From positions 1 to 42,903 of the forward strand of contig CAZALH010000008.1 in assembly GCA_964486285.1 (NCBI GenBank): a stretch of 42,903 nucleotides of DNA, in the 5' to 3' direction. The translations under genes were made by a program, and so were the position numbers. This DNA is from JAIDVZ01 sp964486285. GTDB taxonomy: Bacteria; Verrucomicrobiota; Verrucomicrobiia; Opitutales; JAIRKQ01. This document shows, piece after piece, positions 33,101 through 42,902 of this stretch. The first letter of the stretch is position 1. Every line of letters begins with the position of its first letter. A model generated the notes under the pieces. The model was not told the origin of the DNA. It saw only the letters and a list, made by a program, of their open reading frames with translations, and ran no database searches.

Positions 33101-35614
33101 TTAAATCAATAATTCAATTTGATAATCCGGAAAATTTCCACGCTTTTTGTTGATTGTGCGTTTTAAATTATTCCCTTCATTTTCTAATTCAGTAAGAATT
33201 TCCTTGGATCGTGTAATAATTGATTTCGGTAGTCCCGCTAATTTAGCAACATGAATTCCGTATGATCTGTCAGCTGAACCAGGGACAACTTCTCTTAAGA
33301 AGATGATTTCATCTTTCCATTCTTTAACTAACATCTGGTAATTTTTTATTTTATTAGATCGTTCAGATAATTTTGTAAGTTCGTGGTAATGTGTAGCGAA
33401 TAAAGTACGAGTGCTATACTGCTCGATGTATTCTATAACAGACCAAGCGATGCTTAATCCGTCGTATGTACTTGTGCCACGCCCAATTTCATCTAATATG
33501 ACTAAACTGCGGTTAGACATATTATTCAAGATGTTGGCAGTTTCCGACATCTCCACCATAAATGTTGAATTTCCATTTGACAAATCATCTCCTGTGCCAA
33601 CCCTTGCAAAAATACGGTCGACGAGCCCAATTCGACAAGAACTTGCCGGCACCCAACATCCTGTGTGTGCCAAAAAAACGATTAATGCAACTTGCCTTAT
33701 GTATGTCGATTTACCAGCCATATTAGGACCGGTTATGATGTTGATTTGATGTGATGAATCATCTAAAATAGTATCGTTTGGTACAAATTTACATATCCCA
33801 TTTGATGATTGTAAATTTTGTTCTACCACAGGATGACGACCATTTTTTATTTCCAGTAAAAAATTATTAGAAATTTCTGGGCAACAGTAGTTATAATCGT
33901 TAGCTATCGAAGCCCATCCGCAATATACATCAATTTTAGCAAGTGATTCTGCTGTGCTTTGCAACTGTTTTGTATATTTTAATGTTTCTGTTAATATCTT
34001 ATCAAATATCTGAGCTTCCAATTCAATCGCGTTTTGCTGAGCATTTAAGATTTCATCTTCTTTTTGTTTTAAATCATCCGTGATATAACGTTCTGAGTTA
34101 ACTGTTGTTTGGCGGCGAATATAGTGGGCAGGTACTAAGTTGAGGTTCGATTTTGTAACTTCTATGTAATAACCAAATGTTCCATTAAACTTAATTCTGA
34201 GATTTTTAATACCAGTTTTTAATTGCTCTTGTTGCTCAAGTTTTGTTATCCAATCTTTGCAATTGGTATGTAAATTTCGCAGTTTGTCTAATTCTTGATT
34301 ATATCCATCTTTTATATAGTTGCCTTCTGATAAATCAATTGGAAGTTCATCCTTTAATGCTCTGGATAAAAGAAATTTTAATTCCTGAAATGTTATGATA
34401 CTATTATTAATTTCTTGAATTTCTTTACACTCAATTTCATTTAATAATTGTTTGATTGGTTCCAGAACTGCCAATGTAATTTTTATTGCTCCTAATTCAC
34501 GAGGGTTTTTTAGACGGTTTTTTAAACGGGTAATTATACGCGTTAGATCATAAGTTTTTTTCAATAATGAAGATAGTTTTGCACAAATTAGTAAATTTTG
34601 AAAAAATCCTCGAACACACTCTTGGCGCTTTTTTATTTCTAATATATTTAATAATGGAGACAAAAAATATTGTTCTAACAATCTAGACCCTGCTGCTGTT
34701 ACTGTGCGATCTACAGCGTCAATCAATGACCCGGTACGTGTAAAATGTGAAGATTGAAAAAGCTCTAGACTTTTTATAGTTACGTTGTCTAAAATCATCG
34801 TATCATTTAATGAATAGACTTTTATAGTTGATAACTCTTGATTTTCGTTACGTAAATTCTCCGATACATAATGTAGTAATGCACCAGCTGGACCAATACT
34901 ATATTTTAGATCATCAGTAATTCCAAATCCATTTAAATTGTATACTCCTAATGATGCACATAATAATTCATGACATGACCTTAAATCGAATCGAAATTCG
35001 GGTAAGGTAGATAATGATGATTTATTTATTAAACTGACTAAAGATTCCTTGTAATTGGTGGCAATTAAATCCCAAGAATATTGTTCATTTTCTGAAATGA
35101 TAATTTCAGCAGCTTGTAGAGCATGAAGTACAGGTAATAATTTTTGTGGATCTCTTGAAAAGGAAACTTGAAATTCTCCGGTAGACACTTCAAACCATGC
35201 TGCTGCTAGGCCATTTTTAGATAAATGAAGTGATAATAAATAACTATTATGTTTGGCATCAATTTGTTGATCAGATATAACAGTTCCAGGAGTTAATATT
35301 CTACTAATTGCACGTTTTACAAGTTTCCCTGGTTTAGGTATTTCAATTTGATCACATATTGCTATTTTGAATCCTGCTTTTAATAATTTATTGATATATG
35401 ACTCTGCAGCATGATATGGTATACCGGCCATAGGAGCTTCACCACGATGCGTTAACGTTATTCCTAAAATCTGTGATCCAATTTCAGCATCTTCGTTAAA
35501 AAGTTCATAAAAATCTCCTAAGCGATAAAATAAAAGCGTTTTTTCTCCAAGTGTTTTTTTTACCTCGAAGTATTGTTGCATCATAGGTGTTATCTTAGGG
35601 GTGTTATCTGACAT
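33101..35614 (-). CDS. mutS: DNA mismatch repair protein MutS
   Basis: An 837-residue MutS1 mismatch-recognition ATPase. The N-terminal mismatch domain has the Phe-x-Glu wedge in RLGDFYELF (Phe35, Glu37). Walker A is GPNMAGKST (629-637, Lys635), Walker B is LVILDEIGRGTSTYDG, and the late ATHYHEL is conserved. The length is normal (E. coli 853). It begins 55 bases after the ybeY stop and ends 31 bases before fbaB. A full-length MutS implies mismatch repair is retained, although mutL is not in the window. Confidence 0.97.
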   Translation of the reverse strand: MSDNTPKITPMMQQYFEVKKTLGEKTLLFYRLGDFYELFNEDAEIGSQILGITLTHRGEAPMAGIPYHAAESYINKLLKAGFKIAICDQIEIPKPGKLVKRAISRILTPGTVISDQQIDAKHNSYLLSLHLSKNGLAAAWFEVSTGEFQVSFSRDPQKLLPVLHALQAAEIIISENEQYSWDLIATNYKESLVSLINKSSLSTLPEFRFDLRSCHELLCASLGVYNLNGFGITDDLKYSIGPAGALLHYVSENLRNENQELSTIKVYSLNDTMILDNVTIKSLELFQSSHFTRTGSLIDAVDRTVTAAGSRLLEQYFLSPLLNILEIKKRQECVRGFFQNLLICAKLSSLLKKTYDLTRIITRLKNRLKNPRELGAIKITLAVLEPIKQLLNEIECKEIQEINNSIITFQELKFLLSRALKDELPIDLSEGNYIKDGYNQELDKLRNLHTNCKDWITKLEQQEQLKTGIKNLRIKFNGTFGYYIEVTKSNLNLVPAHYIRRQTTVNSERYITDDLKQKEDEILNAQQNAIELEAQIFDKILTETLKYTKQLQSTAESLAKIDVYCGWASIANDYNYCCPEISNNFLLEIKNGRHPVVEQNLQSSNGICKFVPNDTILDDSSHQINIITGPNMAGKSTYIRQVALIVFLAHTGCWVPASSCRIGLVDRIFARVGTGDDLSNGNSTFMVEMSETANILNNMSNRSLVILDEIGRGTSTYDGLSIAWSVIEYIEQYSTRTLFATHYHELTKLSERSNKIKNYQMLVKEWKDEIIFLREVVPGSADRSYGIHVAKLAGLPKSIITRSKEILTELENEGNNLKRTINKKRGNFPDYQIELLI

Positions 35615-35668
35615 AAAACTTATTTTTAATATTGAATTTGAATTGTAAAAATTATTAAGAGTGAAATT

Positions 35669-36145
35669 TTAAGATAAGTCAAATATTGGTATCGCATTTA
35701 ATGATTCTAAGTAATTCATGCAATCGTTTTCTCCTTCTCTCATTTTAATTATATCACACTGTTCAATATCATTTAACCCTACTAGGTGTAGATACCCATG
35801 TATAAGGTATAAAGTTAATTCTTTTGAAAAGGTAGTGTTATATATTTTAGAAGCTTGAAATGCATAATCAGGAGATATACATATTTCACCAGCAAAATTA
35901 AATTCTTCACTCCCTGGAAAAGTAATAACATCAGTTAGGGTAGAGTCTGATAAAAATCTTTTGTGAATATTACACATATCTTCAACATTCAAAAAGCATA
36001 CAGAAAGTACACCTTTTTTTAAGTGATACTTTTTTGAAAAATCTAGTAGTCTGAAAATATTTCGCACTTTCTTTTCAGAAAATTTTAACCCATTTACCGT
36101 ACTGTTAATTTCAACTTTTCTAAGTTTTTGTGGTTTCAAAATCAT
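35669..36145 (-). CDS. ybeY: YbeY endoribonuclease with an altered metal ligand
   Basis: A 158-residue UPF0054 protein, a metal-dependent RNase acting in 16S rRNA 3' maturation and ribosome quality control. The family motif is H-G-x-L-H-L-x-G-x-D-H; here it reads IHGYLHLVGLND (His116, His120, then Asp126), so the third zinc-binding His appears replaced by Asp. The upstream STLTDVITFPG segment corresponds to the usual SDVLSFPF. Its start overlaps the upstream 7TM-HD gene by 26 bases. Asp can bind metal, so the enzyme may still work, but reduced or altered activity is possible. Confidence 0.88.
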   Translation of the reverse strand: MILKPQKLRKVEINSTVNGLKFSEKKVRNIFRLLDFSKKYHLKKGVLSVCFLNVEDMCNIHKRFLSDSTLTDVITFPGSEEFNFAGEICISPDYAFQASKIYNTTFSKELTLYLIHGYLHLVGLNDIEQCDIIKMREGENDCMNYLESLNAIPIFDLS

Positions 36146-38450
36146 TACTGCTGTTATAACTTATCCGGGAATGAAGCATACTTAAAAGTATAAACGAAAA
36201 TGCTTTTTTTAAATTCCGTAGCTCATCAAGGGTAATAGGGCATTCATCTAACTGATGATCTGCTATTTTATTGGCAAAAATATTTTCAATTAAATTTTCA
36301 ATATTTTGATGAGTTATTTTTTTCAAGCTTCTACTGGCTGCTTCTATAGAATCCGAAAGCATAATAATAGCACTTTCCTTTGTATGTGGTCTCGGACCAT
36401 CATATCGGAAACTACTTTCATCTAATTTTTCATGTATATAACGATCAATTTCTTTTTGAGACATATTGCTTGTGTCAATCTCATTTAAGATATCAATGCG
36501 AGCTTTATTGTAAAAATACTGAGTAACTGTAGTGCCATGATGTTCTCGAATAGCATCTAGTACAACTTCTGGCAATTTAGCAGATTCTGCAAGTGAAACT
36601 CCTTCTTTCACATGATTTCTTATAATTAGTGAACTAATATATGGGGTTTGTTGGTCATGTAAATTTATATGGTTACTTTGGTTTTCTATAAAATATTCTG
36701 GTTTAGTAATTTTGCCAATGTCGTGAAATAATGCAGCTGCTTTACAAACAACTTTGTTGGCTCCAATACTTCCTGCGACTTGTTCAGAAAGATTAGAAAC
36801 CATTAAACTATGTTGATATGTTCCAGGAGCTAAAAGTTGTAGCTGTTTAAGCAGGGGGTTTGCATAATCCGTCAATTTTAGTAAACTTATATCAGTATAT
36901 ACTGCAAACAAATGTTCTAATAATGGTAGTAGGACCACTATTAAGATAGAAGAGATAAAAGCCATTAAAAATGCTGATAAACTTTGACATAAAATAATTT
37001 TTGAGTCGGTTTGGGTTAAGAAGCCGTGAATTACTATTGATAGTCCAAAAACTATTCCAGAATAAAATGTGCAGACAAAAATTTTAGATTTTAATTTTAC
37101 GTTTGCTAAAAATTTTACCAACGAAAAACAGGTTAACATTACAACTAAACAAAAATCGATTGGACGAGATAGCATTAATGTATAAATAACGCTTACTATA
37201 ATTGATGAAAAAATTCCCTCTTTAGGGCCTAGTAGTAAAGTAGTTAAAGCTGGTGCAAATAAAAATGGAACACTGCAATACAATGCATGAATCAGTAATA
37301 AATTTTTGGGGAAAATTTCTAATGCAGTAAAACAAACAAATAGTTTAAGGAAAGATAATTGAATAATTACTAATGAAAATAAAATTATAAGCTTTTTTTT
37401 GATTAATTTTTTATCTTGTCCTGAAAATTTAACTCCTAATGACATAAGAATCATTAAAGTACAAGTTAGAAATGTTTTTGTAAGAAATGCATCACTTAAG
37501 CTATATTTATTGGCATTCGATTCATCTAAAGCTTTTTGATAAGCAGTAAGTGCTTCATATAACTCTTGGTCAATTTCGACATTTTGATCAATGATTGTAT
37601 CTCCAGTGGTGTAATGTACAATTACTGGTTTTACAGACCGCATAATTAAATGCATGTCAATTTTACTTTCTTCTGCGTCGTATACTAAATTCGGACGAAT
37701 TCCCTGTTTTAAGATTTTAAATAAAATAGATACGATATCTTTATCTAAGTCCATAGATAATAAATGCATACGAGCGTAGTGTAATGCTCCTTCTTGTGTT
37801 CGCACACGTTGTTGCCGGCGCCCTTTGATTCGAAAATTGTACAAAGAAAATGGATCATTTAGAGAAGAGTCATTATAAAAAACTCCATCACGTGCAATTT
37901 CACGCAATAAAGAAACACATTCTTGAAAAATTTGTGTGCGTTCGATTTGACCCAATGAACTAACAAGTAGCGCTATATCTTGCCATTCAATTTTTATTGG
38001 TGTCGAAGCATTAAATTCTAATGTAAATTCCTTTATTTCACTTCTACCTTTTTCATTTAAAATATTTTCATAAGAAAATGAATCCATCTTTTCATCTAAT
38101 AACTTAAATGCTTGTATAAAATTGTCGTATTTTTTATCGTCGATTTCATATACATTGCATGCTTGTTGCTTTTTTTGTTCATGTAACCGATCGGTTTTGG
38201 CTTTACTTTCGTACTCAAAAGGAATTTGAGTGACGATTTTACTTTTTGATACATTACCAGGAATAAATGTAATGTTTGTATATCCTCCACCTAAAAAGCT
38301 AATTGTGGATATTATCAGCGAAATTAGTAGTACTCCTAATGTAGATATAAAGCTTTGTTTACTAAATATTGATTCTTGATTCACTTGAGGAACTAACCAA
38401 TATCCGTTACTTGTACAGCGTACTACTTTTTGCTTTCTTCTTAAGTTCAT
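36120..38450 (-). CDS. 7TM-HD (PgpH-like) metal-dependent phosphohydrolase
   Basis: A 776-residue membrane protein. It has an N-terminal membrane helix (about 33-53), an extracytoplasmic 7TMR-HDED-type domain, a block of about seven membrane helices (about 325-510), then a cytosolic HD domain. HD metal ligands are visible: His547, His576-Asp577 in ALFHDIGKITKPEYF, His613, His637-His638 in REHHG and Asp700. In Firmicutes, PgpH of this architecture degrades cyclic di-AMP. The neighbouring ybeY overlaps by 26 bases, the common genomic pairing. Whether this organism makes c-di-AMP cannot be seen here, since no DAC synthase is in the window. Confidence 0.88.
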   Translation of the reverse strand: MNLRRKQKVVRCTSNGYWLVPQVNQESIFSKQSFISTLGVLLISLIISTISFLGGGYTNITFIPGNVSKSKIVTQIPFEYESKAKTDRLHEQKKQQACNVYEIDDKKYDNFIQAFKLLDEKMDSFSYENILNEKGRSEIKEFTLEFNASTPIKIEWQDIALLVSSLGQIERTQIFQECVSLLREIARDGVFYNDSSLNDPFSLYNFRIKGRRQQRVRTQEGALHYARMHLLSMDLDKDIVSILFKILKQGIRPNLVYDAEESKIDMHLIMRSVKPVIVHYTTGDTIIDQNVEIDQELYEALTAYQKALDESNANKYSLSDAFLTKTFLTCTLMILMSLGVKFSGQDKKLIKKKLIILFSLVIIQLSFLKLFVCFTALEIFPKNLLLIHALYCSVPFLFAPALTTLLLGPKEGIFSSIIVSVIYTLMLSRPIDFCLVVMLTCFSLVKFLANVKLKSKIFVCTFYSGIVFGLSIVIHGFLTQTDSKIILCQSLSAFLMAFISSILIVVLLPLLEHLFAVYTDISLLKLTDYANPLLKQLQLLAPGTYQHSLMVSNLSEQVAGSIGANKVVCKAAALFHDIGKITKPEYFIENQSNHINLHDQQTPYISSLIIRNHVKEGVSLAESAKLPEVVLDAIREHHGTTVTQYFYNKARIDILNEIDTSNMSQKEIDRYIHEKLDESSFRYDGPRPHTKESAIIMLSDSIEAASRSLKKITHQNIENLIENIFANKIADHQLDECPITLDELRNLKKAFSFILLSMLHSRISYNSSNDFETTKT

Positions 38451-38478
38451 TCCCAGTTTTCAGTTGTAAAGCTTTTCT

Positions 38479-38958
38479 TTATAAAAATGACTTTAGTCTA
38501 TCAAACATTTTTTCTTGTGACTGCGAAAGTACTTTAGTATCTCCAATAATCGGCATAAAGTTTGTGTCACCATTCCAACGAGGAACAACATGACAATGTA
38601 AGTGCTTAGGGATTCCAGCACCTGCAGCAGAACCAATATTGATTCCGATATTAAATCCATCAGGATTAAGTGCTTTTTTTAAAACTTCTTCCATTTTTAT
38701 TACAACATTAAAAAAGTCAATTTTTTCCTGGTCTGAAAGTTGACTAAGATCAGAAACAGGGCGATTTGGAAGAACAAGTATATGCCCTGCGTTGTATGGA
38801 TATTTATTTAAAACTGCAAAAGAATGAACGGATCTTAGTAAAATTAAATTTTCTCTGTCGTTATCTTGTGAAAAAACTTTGGAAAACGGATCGTCTGTAT
38901 CACTCTTTTTAGCTTCTACATAATTTATTCGCCAATAAGCATGTAAATTTTTCAGCAT
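38479..38958 (-). CDS. HIT family hydrolase
   Basis: A 159-residue histidine-triad protein. The motif HLHCHVVPRW supplies HxHxH near residue 127, and the N-terminal HILVLPNRPVSDLSQL strand region fits the fold. The AYWRINYVE start resembles the Ap4A-phosphorylase-like HIT branch. Such enzymes hydrolyse or transfer nucleotidyl groups, often from diadenosine polyphosphates; the substrate here is unknown. It lies 28 bases upstream of the 7TM-HD gene, in the operon downstream of lepA. Confidence 0.88.
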   Translation of the reverse strand: MLKNLHAYWRINYVEAKKSDTDDPFSKVFSQDNDRENLILLRSVHSFAVLNKYPYNAGHILVLPNRPVSDLSQLSDQEKIDFFNVVIKMEEVLKKALNPDGFNIGINIGSAAGAGIPKHLHCHVVPRWNGDTNFMPIIGDTKVLSQSQEKMFDRLKSFL

Positions 38959-39018
38959 ACATAAAAATACATGCTTTTTTTATGTAAAGACGGCAAGCTT
39001 TTATTCTTTTAAAAAATC

Positions 39019-39285
39019 TTAAGTAGATTGAAAAGAATCCCAAAATGATTTTGTTTTTAGTTGGTTAAAAATTACTGGTACTCCATTAGTAAAGCTTTGT
39101 AAACTTTTTATAGCAGCACTACGACTTTGGTGAATTTTATCAAATTCTTGAACTAACATTAGTTGTTTTTGTGTAGTAACAACTACATAATTAGTGCCAT
39201 TTTTTTCATGAAAACCTACATATAATAGAGGTTTCTGAGATAAGGATTTCCAATTTTCTGTATTAAATAAATTTAAAGTATTCAT
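39019..39285 (-). CDS. Small hypothetical protein downstream of lepA
   Basis: An 88-residue soluble-looking protein with a beta-like start (LLYVGFHEKNGTNYVVVTTQ), then a helix (KIHQSRSAAIKSLQSF). I do not recognise a family. It lies 75 bases after lepA and 60 bases before the HIT gene on the same strand. The sequence composition looks protein-like, but translation is not proven. Confidence 0.55.
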   Translation of the reverse strand: MNTLNLFNTENWKSLSQKPLLYVGFHEKNGTNYVVVTTQKQLMLVQEFDKIHQSRSAAIKSLQSFTNGVPVIFNQLKTKSFWDSFQST

Positions 39286-39360
39286 GTTATTAATTAGGTG
39301 AGTTGTATGATGATTGCATGTGGAGATTTTTTTTAAAAATCAAGAAAAAAATAAAAAATA

Positions 39361-41163
39361 TTATTCTGAGGTTTTTAAAATTTTTAGAAAAGCGTCTTGA
39401 GGTACTGCAACTTTCCCAATTTGTTTCATGCGTTTTTTCCCTTCTTTTTGTTTATCAAGTAACTTTCTTTTGCGTGTTATGTCTCCACCATAGCATTTTG
39501 CAGTTACATCTTTTCTTAGAGCGCCTAAAGTTTCACGAGCAACAACATTGCTACCTATCGCTGCTTGAATAGCGACCTTAAACAATTGTTTCGGTAATAG
39601 ATTTTTTAATTTTTCACAAATTTCACGACCGCGAGATATCGCCTTAGATCGATGCACAATACATGAAAATGCATCAACTGATTCTCCGTTAACAAGAATA
39701 TCCAATCTTACTAAATCGGCAGCTTTGTAACCTCCGACTGAATAATCCATAGATCCGTATCCACGGGTTATGCTTTTTAATTTATCATTAAAATCTATTA
39801 AAATTTCATTCATTGGAAGTTCGCACGTTAAAATAACATGTGAAGTGTCTAGTGTTTCTGTATTTATACAAATACCACGGCGATCACTTATTAAATTTAA
39901 AATATCTCCAATTGAATCATTAGGAATGTGTATTTTTGACGTAATTACTGGTTCGTAAATTTCTTTGATTGAAGAAGTTTCTGGTAAATGTAAAGGATTG
40001 TCAATGTCGATACTTTCTCCATTGGTTAATTTAATTTTGTATATTACACTTGGGTATGTGGATATTATATCTAATCCATATTCTCGTCGAATACGTTCTT
40101 GAATAATATCCATGTGTAACAGTCCGAGAAATCCGCAACGAAATCCAAACCCTAAAGCTGCTGATGATTCTGATTGATAAACAAGAGAAGCATCATTTAG
40201 TTTTAATTTGCCCAAACTAATCTTTAGTTTTTCCAGGTCAGAAGTATCTATTGGATAAATCCCGCAAAATACCATTGGTTTGACTTCTTTGTAACCTGGT
40301 AAAATTTCTTTAGCTGGATTTAGGGCATTAGTTACAGTATCGCCAATTTTTATTTCTGATACATTTTTAATATTTGTTACTATGTACCCTATTTTCCCAT
40401 TAGTTAAGTCATCTAATACTTTCATCTTAGGAGAGAAATATCCTACTTCCTTTATTGTAGTTGTTTGATTAGTCTGCATTAACAAAACTTCATCTCCTGA
40501 TTTCAATGCGCCAGAAAATAAACGTACATAACAAATTACTCCTTTATAGGTGTCAAAAATGGAATCAAAAATAAGTGCACGAGTTTGTGAAATTTCTTGA
40601 TGTTTTGGTGCAGGAATGCGTGTTATGATAGCTTCTAAGATATCGTCAATCCCAAGTCCTGATTTAGCACTTGCCATAATAGCTTCTTCACGTGGTATTG
40701 CTAAAACATCTTCTATTTGTCTTAATGTTCTATCGATATCGGCACCTGGAAGATCAATTTTGTTTAAGACAGGAATAATAGTTAATCCTTGCTCAATAGC
40801 TAATGTAGCATTTGCAACCGTTTGGGCTTCAACTCCTTGAGAAGCATCAATCAATAATAATGCCCCTTCACAAGCGACTAAACTACGTGATACTTCATAT
40901 GAAAAATCTACGTGACCAGGTGTGTCATTTAGATTGAGCAAGAATTCACCGAGGGTAGGGTGGTTATAGTGCATGGAAACTGGATGACTTTTAATAGTAA
41001 TTCCACGTTCACGTTCGATATCCATGGAATCCAGTAATTGATCTTGCATATTGCGCATTTCAATTGTTTTTGTGCGTTCAAGTAAACGATCTGATAATGT
41101 AGTTTTACCATGATCAACATGCGCAATGATGCAAAAATTTCTTATTTTAGAAAGTTCACTCAC
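39361..41163 (-). CDS. lepA: Elongation factor 4 (LepA) GTPase
   Basis: A 600-residue translational GTPase that can back-translocate stalled ribosomes and aids 30S biogenesis. It has G1 AHVDHGKTT (residues 14-22), the GITIKSHPVSM switch region, G3 DTPGH and G4 NKID, then domains II, III and V. The distinctive LepA C-terminal domain ends VTAKCYGGDITRKRKLLDKQ. The length is normal. The start is GTG at 41163 with weak ribosome binding signals. It is the first gene of the probable lepA-to-fbaB minus-strand operon. Confidence 0.97.
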   Translation of the reverse strand: MSELSKIRNFCIIAHVDHGKTTLSDRLLERTKTIEMRNMQDQLLDSMDIERERGITIKSHPVSMHYNHPTLGEFLLNLNDTPGHVDFSYEVSRSLVACEGALLLIDASQGVEAQTVANATLAIEQGLTIIPVLNKIDLPGADIDRTLRQIEDVLAIPREEAIMASAKSGLGIDDILEAIITRIPAPKHQEISQTRALIFDSIFDTYKGVICYVRLFSGALKSGDEVLLMQTNQTTTIKEVGYFSPKMKVLDDLTNGKIGYIVTNIKNVSEIKIGDTVTNALNPAKEILPGYKEVKPMVFCGIYPIDTSDLEKLKISLGKLKLNDASLVYQSESSAALGFGFRCGFLGLLHMDIIQERIRREYGLDIISTYPSVIYKIKLTNGESIDIDNPLHLPETSSIKEIYEPVITSKIHIPNDSIGDILNLISDRRGICINTETLDTSHVILTCELPMNEILIDFNDKLKSITRGYGSMDYSVGGYKAADLVRLDILVNGESVDAFSCIVHRSKAISRGREICEKLKNLLPKQLFKVAIQAAIGSNVVARETLGALRKDVTAKCYGGDITRKRKLLDKQKEGKKRMKQIGKVAVPQDAFLKILKTSE

Positions 41164-41359
41164 CTGTATCTTTTTTCAAAAAAAACTCCTTTTGTGCAAG
41201 TCTTTTATAAAATGAGTTAATTTGAACTTGATAATTTTTCCCGAAATTTCTTGTGATTTTGTGTGGGATAAAAGCTTACCAGACATTGCATAAAGATTAC
41301 CTTGGAGTGAGCAAACAAATAGTTTTGTAGTGACTTGGTAAAACAAAAATCATCTAAGC

Positions 41360-41890
41360 TCAAAGTTGTCTAAATGGATCTACAAATGGAAGCTGTAGGA
41401 CTTCCTCTAGTAATTCATTATAATAAGATTCCTTCTTTTGTTCTGCTTCTTCATTTACTTTATCTAAGTGTTCTTTAAATTCGTGTAAAATTTTATTCTC
41501 AGGTAATTACTTTGTTAATTCAGCATAAAATGCTTCTGGGTCTAACTTTGCTAATTTATCATTAAATCCTTTTAATTCTTGACTGTCAGGTAAGTGTTTC
41601 AATGGTTCAGTATAAAATTCTTGCTTTTTATCGCCGAGATTTTCTATAAAATGCTCCATAAGCTCATTTATCAATTCATCAAACAACATCTCTCCATTTG
41701 TATAGCGTTCTTCAGAATAAGGGCTTACTTCAATCATTTCTAGCCATGGATTAAAATCTTTCCAAAAATTAGAATTTTCGAATTTCCCATTTTTTACTTT
41801 AGAAACAAGTTCTTCTGCCACTTTTTCTTGTGATGTAAATATTACTTCTTCATTTGAAACTTTTATTTCGGCCTTCGGGGTTAGAGCCAA
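41360..41890 (-). pseudogene. Broken repeat protein gene, relative of the window-edge gene
   Basis: From 41890 a 127-residue frame runs to TAA at 41507-41509. The same frame then continues 48 codons to TGA at 41360-41362. The part after the TAA (LPENKILHEF...) completes a repeat seen in the next gene and earlier in this one: EFYSELVKQLPGDENL, EFYTEPLKHLPDSQEL and AFYAELTK-stop-LPENKIL. The stop is where the others have Gln or His, so a CAA-to-TAA change is the simplest origin. The 5' end is also unclear: the start would be TTG at 41890, the frame continues back to a TAA at 41936 (plus-strand position), and no good ATG or ribosome site is seen. The end reads VDPFRQL, like the FRQ tails at the window start. 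Confidence 0.65.
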
Positions 41891-41978
41891 AGTACTTCCT
41901 GCCCTTAAGCCTTTAAAGATTTTCCCATCTAACCCTTATTTCTCTCTTTTAGTGGAAGTTTTTGTGTGTATCCTTGTA

Positions 41979-42902
41979 TTAATTTACATTTCCTTCAGGT
42001 ACATTGTTTACGTCATTTGGTTGCTCGATATTATCATTTTTATGTTTGGTATCCCAAATTTTGGCACCAACATCCGCTAAATCATCAAATGCAATCATTG
42101 TTTGTATATCATCTATTGCATATGATAACGTCATTATGCTCAAACATGCTGCTACATTTGCACTTTTTTGTTTCGAAAAACATTCACAAAGACTATCATC
42201 TTCTAAGATCTTCGCTTGGAGTTTCTCAAAAACATCTCCCCATTCGACAGACCCTTCCTCGTTTTTTTTGAATTCATTTAGTGCTTCATGATAAAATGTA
42301 GTAAATTGCCTAAGATCATTTTCCGATATTATTGGCATAGGTAAATCATTTTCAGACAATTGACTTTCTTGAAGAAAGCCATTTAAACTGCTCCAAAAGT
42401 AATCGAGTGAATTATCACCTGGGTTTGTACCTTTAAAATCTTTAAAAATGCTATTGAGTTTATCTTGTTCATTTGTAGTTAATACCGTGTATTCTATATT
42501 GGAAATTAGTTTATTGTTAATTTCATTGAATTGTTTTTCAGTTATGTAACCTTTATTCTGAGCTGCTATTATAGGTTGTAAATCTTTTTTATTTGGTACA
42601 GTACCATTTTTAATATCATCAACTGCCTTTTTAAACCCTGAAAATTTTTTATCTACAATTTTATAATGAGATTCAATTAATTGATTTAACTCTTGTGGAT
42701 CATTGTGCAATTCATTGCATCTTGCTGCAATCGCCCCACTCAGTCCTCGTGGATCTTTTTGTATAATAATTCCCGCAACTTTCTGTAAATTTTCATCACC
42801 AGGCAATTGTTTCACTAATTCAGAATAGAATTCTTCTTTATTATCGAAGATTGCATCAAAGAATTTGTCAAGTAAAATTTCTACGCGATCATGATTAGTG
42901 AA
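41979..42902 (-). CDS. Repeat-containing hypothetical protein, 5' end beyond the window
   Basis: The frame is open from the right window edge to TAA at 41979-41981, about 307 residues. The GTG at 42815 is internal because the protein motif EEFYSELVKQLPGD runs through it. The N-terminal visible part contains one copy of the FYxELxKxLP repeat. The rest is acidic and mainly helical, with a Cys-containing stretch (DDSLCECFSKQKSANVAACL) and a hydrophobic helix after it. The end is polar (Asn, Pro, Val). No family is recognised. It shares the repeat with the broken gene downstream, indicating a local duplicated family, possibly effector or surface proteins. Confidence 0.65.
   Translation of the reverse strand, partial: FTNHDRVEILLDKFFDAIFDNKEEFYSELVKQLPGDENLQKVAGIIIQKDPRGLSGAIAARCNELHNDPQELNQLIESHYKIVDKKFSGFKKAVDDIKNGTVPNKKDLQPIIAAQNKGYITEKQFNEINNKLISNIEYTVLTTNEQDKLNSIFKDFKGTNPGDNSLDYFWSSLNGFLQESQLSENDLPMPIISENDLRQFTTFYHEALNEFKKNEEGSVEWGDVFEKLQAKILEDDSLCECFSKQKSANVAACLSIMTLSYAIDDIQTMIAFDDLADVGAKIWDTKHKNDNIEQPNDVNNVPEGNVN

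Noticed and set aside
41966..42291. Plus-strand frames at the right edge
   Set aside because: They lie antisense to a longer protein-like frame with recognisable repeats and have no ribosome sites.
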